From Aplectana chamaeleonis (Eukaryota > Nematoda > Chromadorea > Rhabditida > Cosmocercidae), in NCBI GenBank assembly GCA_029168955.1, contig JAPDOI010000010.1, forward strand, positions 531,501 through 595,500: a stretch of DNA of 64,000 bases. The letters are read 5' to 3'. Position 1 is the first letter of the stretch. Every line of letters begins with the position of its first letter. Positions 56,640 to 64,000 of this stretch are shown here, in pieces. The position numbers and the translations under genes were made by a program. Below the pieces are notes generated by a model. The model was not told the DNA's origin and made no database searches. It was given only the letters and a program-made list of their open reading frames with translations.

Positions 56640-57500
56640 GGAAATAGAATTGGAAGCAGCAATAGGAAACTTTCAACTTTCAATCTATCATCTATCTCCT
56701 GTTTTCATTTGCCTTTGTCGTCAGAAGAAGCCTTGCTTTGGGACCCATGAAGCGACTTCGGCGCTTGAGCCAGTATAAAACGCCAGCAACATAGGAGAGA
56801 TTGGATCAGTTAGCAAGGCGTAGAACGTGGTTTCCTTCAAAGCTACTAGTAAGCTACAAACCTAAATAAGCGATCACAGTCAACAGAGGTAGCGGGAGTC
56901 ACTAGATACTTGGCCACTTTCTTTGAAAAAAGCTTGAACTATTCGAAACATGACTGCCTCCACTCGTAGGCGTTAGCCCCCTCATCTGGTCTTGCCTTTT
57001 TCAACAGTAGGCAGTGCGGCTTGTTGATGGAACCCAGAGCTCACGGCAACGTGGGTCACCGCTGCAATGCGCCGCAGTGATGATAGGGCAGTCACGCATT
57101 TTAATCAGTGGCTGCGACGTAGCTCAATCTAAATCGAAAAAGTGTTGCGTTTGAATAGTATGCAGACGATGAGCTAGGGCAGGCTGCACAAGATGCCTAA
57201 CATAAGTTCGTCTTTTTTCAGAGATAATTTTTTATATTTTTTCTCCTGCTCTGACGCTTCGGAGAACAAAGCTCGACATCACTTCTTGGCTGCATCCTTT
57301 CCGGACGTCCTCCTCATAAGCGGTGGAGTCGGTGGTGACGACTAAACATGAATAAGTGAGTCATAGGTGAGTTCGAAGCATCTGGAATCCTCTCGCATTT
57401 TTATCGACAAGAAGTGCTGCAATTGGGAGAGTTAATCGAATTCATTCAAAATGTTTCTTTCCCTGAGCTTCATTTTATATCGATGTTTTTTTCTTCTATC
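56640..57500. other. No confident feature
   Basis: Could hold further upstream exons of the acidic-protein gene, but no splice-bounded frame stands out. Confidence 0.3.
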
Positions 57501-57529
57501 AACCATGAAAGCTCTTGCTTTTAAATTTA

Positions 57530-57568
57530 TTGGCAACGTTTCGGGCATTAATCCCTTCCTCAGGCCAA
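57530..57568 (-). ncRNA. Hammerhead-ribozyme-like motif of a Penelope-like element
   Basis: Minus strand: TTGGC, CTGAGGA, AGGGATTAATGCCC, GAAACGTT, GCCAA. TTGGC/GCCAA would form stem I, CTGAGGA fits the CUGANGA core, GGG..CCC a short stem II, GAAA the second core strand, and ACGU a minimal stem III before the cleavage site. Penelope-like elements are known to carry hammerheads with very short stem III. Weak points: an A/C mismatch at the base of stem II, and U at the cleavage position. Lies 257 bp downstream of the GIY-YIG frame. Activity uncertain. Confidence 0.55.
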
Positions 57569-57824
57569 CTGAAAAACGAAGCAAATCGACTATTAGACAA
57601 CAATGCAAGAACACCACGACTAACCTTATCCCTTTGGCAGGGGTCACAACCCAAAAGGGGGTACACGCTGCGTCTGCAATGGAAAGGTCAGGAATGATGT
57701 GGGATGGATGTCGACGCATCATGCTAACCTACCGAGTTGCAGGAAGGTAGAGGGAAATGAGATGAGATGGAGGGGTTGGAGGATGTTGATCGTGCAATCA
57801 GCGAAGTGCTTCTTAACAATATCC

Positions 57825-58619
57825 TCATAATGTTATCAGCCTTACTGCAGTTCTCATTTCTTCCTTTATATTAATTTGCGGTGACCTCTTCTTGATTTCC
57901 AAAGCCTCCTTTATCTTGCGTTCCACCGGGTCTGATAGGTTCCGGTGGAGAATGGTAACGAGGAGTGGTGGGGCTTGTTCCATTGCATGCCGAAGAGTCC
58001 GGTGACGAGAGAATGGGCTATCTATATAGCTTTAAAGGCTACGTAGAGCTCTGACATGTTCGTCACTTCTGCATCGAAGAGTTCTGCCGGTTTCTCCTAT
58101 GTAGAACTGCTGACAACTAGAACATTCCACCTTGTATACAACCCCACTCAAATGGCACATCTGCTTTCCACCTGTGCAAATCGCAAAGTTGTTTCGGTCG
58201 CACAGGTTTTCATATAATCGTGAGGAAGTGAGAAGGCGACGTAAAGAGGGAGGTGGTCTGAACGTCAGGTTTATGGGAAGGCCTGATCGCTTTACAACGC
58301 GATTCACGTCCATTGCGAAGTGATTTGTGATGAACGGGATTGTCAGTGAGGTTCCATTCGATGTTATCCGCACAGCATACTTCCCTTTGAATCTGGCGCG
58401 TCTCCCTCCTTCATCTATGAGATTCCACTCTCGGGCCATGTCTTCCTCATGGGCTTGCCACGTCACCACGCCTGATATATACTCAGCGGGGATCATGCCT
58501 GCCCTTTCGATCAATGTGCGCGCACCACTCATGAATATCATGAATTCCTCCATGCAATTTGGCGCAAGATGTGCTGATGTCACCACACCAACATTTCCAT
58601 CCCATTTAAGTACACCTCC
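57825..58619 (-). pseudogene. Penelope-like element, C-terminal GIY-YIG endonuclease
   Basis: The frame is open from just below 58620 except for one TAA at 58032-58034, and ends at TGA 57825-57827. It reads TIPFITNHFAMDVNRVVKRS, then RPPPSLRRLLTSSRLYEN, a cysteine pair region CTGGKQMCHLSGVVYKVECS with SCQQFYIGETGRTLRCR and EHVRALRSL. After the stop comes SPFSRHRTLRHAMEQAPPLL and ERKIKEALEIKKRSPQINIK. This matches the Penelope GIY-YIG domain with its CCHH zinc-binding lead-in (VVYKxxCxxCxxxYIGETGRxLxxRxxEH) and its catalytic-glutamate helix. The single nonsense codon splits the nuclease. The preceding RT domain is not seen, so the copy is 5'-truncated or rearranged. Confidence 0.82.
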
Positions 58620-59135
58620 TTAGGACACCCAGTTTATTTCCTGACTCCTTTCGTGGACAATAAATCCGCCCAGCAGCGCCGCAATCGCCAACAAACGATA
58701 AGACCGCCAGAACACACATGCGAGTATCACGAACCAAGCGCCTCTCTCCACTTTCGTGTCGTCCATACCCACGATTATTACCGTCGGCACCACGCTCGCA
58801 AACCTGAGCTTCGTAAGCCAATGCGCTACACCCGCCGCCACCACAGCCCAACCGATTTGCTTCGCGCACGCTTCCAAGTCCATGCTTCTCATGACTCCCT
58901 TCACAGCGTCACTTGCTCCGTTCACCACTTTCTTGGTGTCCTCTTCAACGACGGTGTACACATCTTCCAGGGCTTTCATGTGCTTAGTGTCTCTCGGGTC
59001 TCTCGGATCACTCGCGGTACCTCTGGGATCATTCACAGCGCGTTTGCGCCTTCCTTCTTCCTCGTCAATTTCTGCCTTCGTATTCACACAACTCATCATT
59101 AGCAACAACAGATACATCAGTGTCTGAGTCTTCAT
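58620..59135 (-). CDS. Small predicted secreted or membrane protein, 171 aa
   Basis: I chose the ATG at 59133-59135 because it starts a signal peptide (MKTQTLMYLLLLMMSCVNTK, cleavage likely near residue 21). The frame is open further upstream to 59348 with other ATGs. After an acidic stretch comes GRRKR (29-32, a dibasic, furin-like site), a DPRD-rich linker (37-49) and an amphipathic helix (52-90). Three hydrophobic segments follow (about 94-123, 132-143, 148-160), so the mature part could span the membrane. It ends at TAA 58620-58622, directly before and in frame with the Penelope-like frame. No family recognised. Could be a host gene or an accessory frame of an element. Confidence 0.5.
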   Translation of the reverse strand: MKTQTLMYLLLLMMSCVNTKAEIDEEEGRRKRAVNDPRGTASDPRDPRDTKHMKALEDVYTVVEEDTKKVVNGASDAVKGVMRSMDLEACAKQIGWAVVAAGVAHWLTKLRFASVVPTVIIVGMDDTKVERGAWFVILACVFWRSYRLLAIAALLGGFIVHERSQEINWVS

Positions 59136-59349
59136 TCTTCTCCCTACATTTCTTCCACCGAAGCCATCGTTATTTGCGTAAAACGTCATTTGGAGTTTAC
59201 TATGTGCAGAATAGGGGTGAGAAGTCAATGGGACACGTCGGAAACTGGAGTGAGGAGTCGTAACTCGGGAAACGTCAAAAAAAGGCCAAAATAAGAGTTC
59301 GGCATCCAATGGGTTAATTGCATGAAGAATGGAACTGCAGAATTGCACT

Positions 59350-59650
59350 GATGCATTTATTGGAAATGTGTGCGAAATTAGACGTTGGAGATCATAATCA
59401 TGAAGTAAAGAATGAATATGCGAAACATGGGTGAGCGGTATCGAGAAGAGTCAAGGCAATAGGTCAGCGACAGCTCCTGATTCGGAATCCTCAGAAGAGC
59501 GTCGAAACTTAGAGGCGAACGGAAATCGACTACGTGGGGGCAGGACGGATAAGTGAAAATGGAAAGGTATCAATGGAAGGTGGTCATCTGAGTGTGGGAG
59601 TCTCAACATAGACAACCTCGTGAAAACGCGTCAAAATCAAAGCTGGCCGA
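59350..59650. other. No recognisable feature
   Basis: Upstream flank of the small membrane-protein frame. No TATA box or clear promoter signal stands out. Confidence 0.35.
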
Positions 59651-59659
59651 CTGTAAAAT

Positions 59660-60000
59660 ACAAAGAGTTACATGAATTTTTCGTGAATTTCTTCGAATTT
59701 AGTACCTCAATTTCACCCCACAAAGAAGGAATGATGGTCGGACATCGAGATCCTGAACAATTAAATTCACGAAAATCATGTCCAGGCCAATCGCACTTCG
59801 CTGCCGGCAGCCAGAGGCCTAAAATGGTTTCATTGCTGATTCTGAGAAAAATATGAGGTCCTAATGAGTTTTTCGTGAGCTTCTTGAAATCTAGTACCTT
59901 AATTCCACCACTGAGTGGCAATGATGGTCGGATATTTAGAACTCATATAATTAAAGGCATGAAAATCATGTCCAGGCCAGTTGGGTTGAGATATTGTACT
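59660..60000 (+). repeat. Two-copy direct repeat, period ~190 bp
   Basis: Copy 1 has GAATTTTTCGTGAATTTCTT, AGTACCTCAATTTCACC, AATGATGGTCGGACAT, AATCATGTCCAGGCCA; copy 2 has GAGTTTTTCGTGAGCTTCTT, AGTACCTTAATTCCACC, AATGATGGTCGGATAT, AATCATGTCCAGGCCA. The two copies are diverged but collinear. Confidence 0.85.
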
Positions 60001-60249
60001 CCGCTGTCGGCGGTTTTATTGGGGAGTCACTGGAAGGGGTCGGAGCACAGAGGAGATTAGAGTACGGGGTGGACTGTTCTCCAAGTTTTAAGCATGAAAC
60101 ACACAAACTCCAGAGCTTTTGTTGGAATGAAGAAACATCAGACACAAATAAGCTAGCGCTCCTATATTAATGACACTTGGACAAAAAACTGAAGGTTTCA
60201 TAAAGGAACACACACGGAAAGCGAAACGGAAACCCATCTGTAATTTGAA

Positions 60250-60300
60250 TCGGCAGCCAATCCCGCGCGCACGTGACGTCATCCGCGCGGGACCAATTGC
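60250..60300. promoter_or_regulatory. CRE-like palindrome between two CCAAT boxes
   Basis: A perfect TGACGTCA (60274-60281) lies in CCCGCGCG..CGCGCGGG arms (60262-60269, 60284-60291) and is bracketed by CCAAT at 60257-60261 and 60293-60297. Such spacing resembles a compact animal promoter. No transcript start can be read from sequence alone, and no convincing gene adjoins it, so function is inference. Confidence 0.35.
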
Positions 60301-60384
60301 GAAATTTGTTTTCCTCCTTTTCAAGCATTAAATCAGAGGCAAGAATATTAGACACCAGATAAGGACCAGAACTAGCTTGTCGGG

Positions 60385-60538
60385 TATTCGAATTCGAATA
60401 ACGTTCGAGTTTTCACCTCTGCGAATAGCCGAATTTGAATAATGTTAGAATATTCACCTTTTGCGACTACTTGAATTCGAATAATATCTGAATATTAAAC
60501 TTTTACGACTAATCAATTTTGAATAGTGTTCGAACAAT
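60385..60538 (+). repeat. ~42-50-bp AT-rich tandem repeat next to the LTR
   Basis: Three to four units of the form CGAATTCGAATAACGTTCGA followed by TTCACCTCTGCGAC, abutting the end of the LTR at 60539. Confidence 0.75.
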
Positions 60539-61037
60539 TGTACCAGTGGCGTGGCCCCTGGTATCGACTTCAGAGAATTCTGATGCAGCTGCTAGCCTCT
60601 TCTGTTCAACGGCGACCTTTTTCGGTACAAGCCGCTCTTTCTTGTTCGTCAGCGGTGACCGATAGGTGCAAACCGCTTCTCTCCTCCCTCCTGGGTATTG
60701 CACTAGAGTGAACAAAAGGCGAGCAAAGCGAACCTTTTATTCACTGACGAACGTCCAGTCGAACCGGCGAAAGAAGAATCAGATCCAGAGACAAAATTAC
60801 ATGCGGTTATATATGCCGAGGAAGTTGGGAAACTGGAGGCGGGGCTGGGAAAGTGCACGACGAACCAATGGGCGCCGAGCCAACGGCGAGGCGAGATTTG
60901 AATTTGAAACGGAGTGAACCAAACGATTACGAAATGGGTTGAACGAATAGATTTTGGAATGGGGGATGGAATGCAAAGAACGAACAAATGAATGAATATA
61001 CATAGAATAAAGGGGTGGATGGAGTTATTCCTGTACA
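60539..61037 (-). repeat. 3' LTR of a Gypsy-type retrotransposon, ~499 bp
   Basis: On the minus strand it begins TGTACAGGAATAACTCC directly after a purine tract and ends CCACGCCACTGGTACA. It contains a TATATAA box (60808-60814) and an AATAAA signal (60736-60741) about 70 bp downstream, in the correct LTR order U3-R-U5. The partner 5' LTR lies outside the window, so the ends are inferred from the TG..CA borders and the tract. Confidence 0.75.
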
Positions 61038-61052
61038 TCGCCCTCCCTACCG
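61038..61052 (-). promoter_or_regulatory. Polypurine tract
   Basis: Minus strand CGGTAGGGAGGGCGA immediately precedes the LTR start. This is the position of the plus-strand primer in LTR retrotransposons. Confidence 0.65.
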
Positions 61053-61423
61053 TATCGACGTCCCTGTCGATGTGAAGGAAATCGAAAAACACTATATACA
61101 AAAAAAATTTGGAGACAGACCGAGAAAACAAAAACCGATGAAGATATGTGCATGAATCGAAATCACTAGGACAAAAAAATTGTTTGCATATAAATTTTAT
61201 ATAAAAAAAATAAACAAATATTCATACATATGATATCAGTCTTCAGAACATAAAGAGTAAGTGAGGTGAAAATAAAACCAGTAGGTGAAGATATCCATGA
61301 TCATTGCACGAGATAAAGGGGTACACGTGGTTAAATACCTGAGGTGACAACAACAAAAAAACAGTGGGTATCTGGAAGTAGATAGAATAACTTGTCAGTG
61401 ATGAGAGAAAAGGAGAAAAAAAA
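61053..61423 (-). other. 3' untranslated part of the Gypsy element
   Basis: AT-rich stretch between the pol stop codon and the polypurine tract. No separate env-like frame with signal peptide or transmembrane segment is present; the 106-codon frame at 61243-61563 overlaps pol and is incidental. Confidence 0.5.
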
Positions 61424-64000
61424 TTAGTGATGAGGATAGTGAGAACGCTGATATGGAGAGTAGTGCTGGTAGCCACGGCTTCCGCGTCCACGAGGCGTCC
61501 ATCGAGCAGGCTGTTGAAGATGTCGTCCAGGCGGAGGTCCTTGCTGCTGATCGACGCGTGCATTCTGCTGGTTCTGGGTGGACTTCTTGGCGTGATACGC
61601 AGACTTGCGACTAAACGGCTGATCCAGAACCTGGAACAGATTTCCTCTTACATACGGCTTGACGTGATTCTTCAATGCTTCAAGAAAGTGCTTCGCAATC
61701 TCTGCTGGGTACACGGAACCGGGTGTTTCACGATTCTTCGTCCCCAGGCTGCCACAAGGTTCGAACATTGACGGGACCATGTTATACATCGCGGTGACGT
61801 TGCAGCCCATTGTGGCTGCCGATGCTCTGATGATGTCGAGTGTTTCCAGTGTGTCCTTTCTGTTTTGCTCCCAGGCAGCTTCTCCTCTTGGGCCGCTTAG
61901 TGCCAGAAGTTTGGCGCCATGTCGAACTGCTGTTGTAAGAACCATTGCAAATGACTGCCACTCGCAGGCCGCGTATGGTTGTTCCGTGGTCGGTGTGACG
62001 AAGATGCAAAGTCCCAGGTCGTGAAACTCACGAACAACTTGAATGGCATCCTTCAGCTCTCGATAGCTCTCGACAAACACATTCACCTCAGGCACGATTA
62101 CCCTGTCGAAACCTCGAAGTCCATTTGGAAGCAGAATCAGTGTGCGAAGTCTTGGTTCGTGAACTTCGATGTCGTCCCACGAGTGTGTAAGCGCGTGACG
62201 CACTCCGACGTTTGTTAGGTGGTTGAGCTGCGTGATGTCTATGTTGACACCTTCATCGGTTGCCAAAGCCAGTGCACCACCGTCATGGATCAGAAGTGCC
62301 TTGAGCACGTGTTCGCAGTGCCGCTTGAAAAACGTATAGGCTTTCTCTGCTCCGGCTACTGTAATGAATGTGTGTGACGTATTTCGCATGAGGTAGCGCT
62401 TCCTATCCTTGTCAACTTCGTTTTCGTAGATTGAAATCAGACGAGCTAGAGCAAATATCGAGGTAAATTTTAGAGATCGGATAGACTGATCGTTCTCAGT
62501 AGGCACTACATTAGCAAATGTCATATCATGAACTGTACAACAGAAATCTTCATAGCCGTCGAGACACTGTCTTCTTTCAGAACCAGGACAGACGAAAAAT
62601 ATGCCCAGCGCACTGTTATCGGCCTCGATCGCATTCGCTGTCGTTGTTGCTCTGCAAGAGAATTCATTAGTCATATTAGTGGGGTTTCTAAGATTTTTCT
62701 TTCCCCTCCTAGCTCTTTTTGTTTTTGTACTAACCGGTTCGTCACTAATCTCATGTGGAATTATTATGAGCATATCGTGCTGAACGCGTATAGGGTCGTC
62801 CGTTTTGGCTATGTTCGTAATCACCGCCGAGTTCTCGCTAACCTCTAAGACACGAAACGGACCACTCCACTCGTCAGTCAGTTTTGGATATCTTGACACT
62901 CCTTTTTCTCGTGGAACTGCCATGTATACACGGTCACCAACCTTAGGGAGTTTTTTCTTGTCAGTCCTATTCCTTTTGTCATAACGATCTTTCATTCGAG
63001 CTCTGTACCCTTCGTTCAGTTCCCTAGTACATTCACCGATATGATGAATTCCCGCTAGTAACTCATGTTTGTAGTCATCAAAATCCACATGATTCCAAGA
63101 CAAGTTTCCGCTCGGGATTTCATTGGAAGGAAAGCTGGGGTCGAACGCATGTAGGATGTAGAAGGGACTGTCGCCTACGGCTTCATGTGGTGACGAATTG
63201 TAAGCGAAAACTACCATAGGTAGCAGCACGTCCCACTGAGCCGGGACAACAGTTCGCTTTTTCAACATACGGCTTATTGTTCCAATTGCTCGTTCTGTGA
63301 TACCGTTTTCACGTGGATTATATCCTTTGGTCAAAGACTGTTTGATGCCAGTAATCTCACATACTTCCGACAGCACATTGTTGACGAATTCCGGGCCTTG
63401 GTCCGAGTGCAGCGTCTTTGGCCAGCGGCAGCCGTCACATATCCAACGCTCAAACAGCACCTTAGCGATTGTGCGCGCGGACTTGTCTGGGATAGGATAT
63501 GCTCCCAAAAACTTCGAAAAATGGTCAATTACTACCAGAGCGTACCTATTACCACTTTCGGAAAGCCCCAACTCCACCAAGTCCATGCCAACAAGCTCAA
63601 AAGGACGCGAAGTTGTGATTGGCTTCAACGGTGGCAGGTTTCGCTCATGTGTTCTAGTGAGAAAACATTGTCTACAGGCTTTGCACCATTTGTAGATGTC
63701 GGTTTCCATGCCTTCCCAGAAGACAACCTTTTTCAGTCTTCGCGATAGCTTTCTAGCATTCAAATGTCCGGCCATCACACCAGAATGGGCCTCATCAAAA
63801 ATAGCCTTTCTTTTACTATTCGGAACTATTGCTACACTGCCATACTCAAAAATCATGTTTAGTACACCATTTTCGATTGAAAAATCCGCGATATTATATA
63901 CTTTCTTGCAGCGCGGTAGCCTCACTTCGCGGCTCTCATTGCCAGTAACGTTCTCCAAGCGATTTATGACGTCTCCATAGTTAGGGTCGTTTCTCAACTC
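61424..64000 (-). CDS. pol: Gypsy pol, 3' part: integrase fused to an unknown domain
   Basis: The frame is open to the window edge, so protease, RT and RNase H lie beyond it. Residues are counted from the codon at 63997. The HHCC zinc module has H71, H78 and C105/C108/C111. The catalytic triad is D139, D199, E235, giving an exact D-35-E spacing, with HSDQGPEF and NPRENGITER contexts. A GPY/F-type module (EWSGPFRVLEV) lies at about 376-386. The frame then continues without a stop for about 440 residues: an alpha/beta-looking domain (about 475-790; LRTLILLPNGLRGF, LGLCIFVTPTTEQPY, GAKLLALSGPRG) and a tail rich in Q, P, R and G (816-857, with RGRGSRGY). No transmembrane segment is seen, so a classical env is unlikely. 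I cannot name the domain. The frame shows no stops or shifts and may be from an active copy. Confidence 0.9.
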   Translation of the reverse strand, partial: ELRNDPNYGDVINRLENVTGNESREVRLPRCKKVYNIADFSIENGVLNMIFEYGSVAIVPNSKRKAIFDEAHSGVMAGHLNARKLSRRLKKVVFWEGMETDIYKWCKACRQCFLTRTHERNLPPLKPITTSRPFELVGMDLVELGLSESGNRYALVVIDHFSKFLGAYPIPDKSARTIAKVLFERWICDGCRWPKTLHSDQGPEFVNNVLSEVCEITGIKQSLTKGYNPRENGITERAIGTISRMLKKRTVVPAQWDVLLPMVVFAYNSSPHEAVGDSPFYILHAFDPSFPSNEIPSGNLSWNHVDFDDYKHELLAGIHHIGECTRELNEGYRARMKDRYDKRNRTDKKKLPKVGDRVYMAVPREKGVSRYPKLTDEWSGPFRVLEVSENSAVITNIAKTDDPIRVQHDMLIIIPHEISDEPVSTKTKRARRGKKNLRNPTNMTNEFSCRATTTANAIEADNSALGIFFVCPGSERRQCLDGYEDFCCTVHDMTFANVVPTENDQSIRSLKFTSIFALARLISIYENEVDKDRKRYLMRNTSHTFITVAGAEKAYTFFKRHCEHVLKALLIHDGGALALATDEGVNIDITQLNHLTNVGVRHALTHSWDDIEVHEPRLRTLILLPNGLRGFDRVIVPEVNVFVESYRELKDAIQVVREFHDLGLCIFVTPTTEQPYAACEWQSFAMVLTTAVRHGAKLLALSGPRGEAAWEQNRKDTLETLDIIRASAATMGCNVTAMYNMVPSMFEPCGSLGTKNRETPGSVYPAEIAKHFLEALKNHVKPYVRGNLFQVLDQPFSRKSAYHAKKSTQNQQNARVDQQQGPPPGRHLQQPARWTPRGRGSRGYQHYSPYQRSHYPHH

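Noticed and set aside
61243..61563. Possible env-like frame after pol
   Set aside because: It overlaps the pol frame end, lacks a signal peptide and glycoprotein features, and is AT-driven.
1..64000. rRNA, snRNA or spliced-leader genes
   Set aside because: I looked for 5S, SL1-type and U-snRNA signatures and saw none that I could support.

Overview
The window looks like repeat-rich intergenic DNA from an animal, most likely a nematode, possibly of the strongylid/rhabditid group. The support is short introns with TTTTCAG-type acceptors at the best candidate exons, RTE and CR1-like LINEs, mariner, Penelope-like and Gypsy elements, and many small inverted-repeat elements. There are no rRNA genes, operons or Shine-Dalgarno-led genes. 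The species call is inference. Most open frames are mobile-element debris or products of tandem repeats whose period is a multiple of three.

Layout. 0-4.1 kb: degenerate ~66-bp satellite with a ~330-bp higher-order period and several orientation switches, broken by a unique island (2.1-2.7 kb). 4.1-13.7 kb: mostly unannotatable single-copy-looking DNA with a few exon-like frames, including an inverted pair at 8.9-9.4 kb. 13.7-17.9 kb: a 280-bp inverted-repeat element twice, a duplicated ~365-bp block, a TTAA-element relic and a CR1-like LINE tail. 20.0-22.5 kb: a non-autonomous hAT element with a perfect 8-bp target duplication, itself hit by two TTAA elements. 23.5-25.2 kb: tRNA-derived SINE copies and a 511-bp inverted-repeat element. 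25.3-31.6 kb: almost featureless.

31.6-36.5 kb is a LINE graveyard. An old plus-strand RTE is followed by a minus-strand RTE bounded by a 13-bp duplication, then a CR1-like fragment and a second RTE-type scrap. 37.0-38.2 kb: a TTAA element and a 452-bp foldback element with TTA duplications. 38.6-44.0 kb: a 5.4-kb foldback-like element whose long inverted arms are built of GTACNGACCGCG repeats and whose interior carries a coding remnant. 45.3-46.7 kb: a dead mariner. 47.9-49.1 kb: a ~37-40-bp tandem array holding the empty-site counterpart of the element inserted at 13.75 kb. 51.4-54.4 kb: a frameshifted copy of a conserved uncharacterised protein family, a TTAA element and a CR1-like reverse transcriptase fragment.

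The right end is the most gene-like. It has two exons with good splice sites (55.9-56.6 kb) and a Penelope-like GIY-YIG endonuclease frame with a downstream hammerhead-ribozyme-like motif (57.5-58.6 kb). It also has a small predicted secreted or membrane protein gene (58.6-59.1 kb) and the 3' half of a Gypsy LTR retrotransposon (60.5-64.0 kb). That pol frame encodes an intact-looking integrase fused to a ~350-residue domain I cannot name plus an RG/Q-rich tail. The chief points of interest are this fused domain, the 5.4-kb foldback element, the Penelope/hammerhead pair, and several nested insertions with readable target-site duplications.
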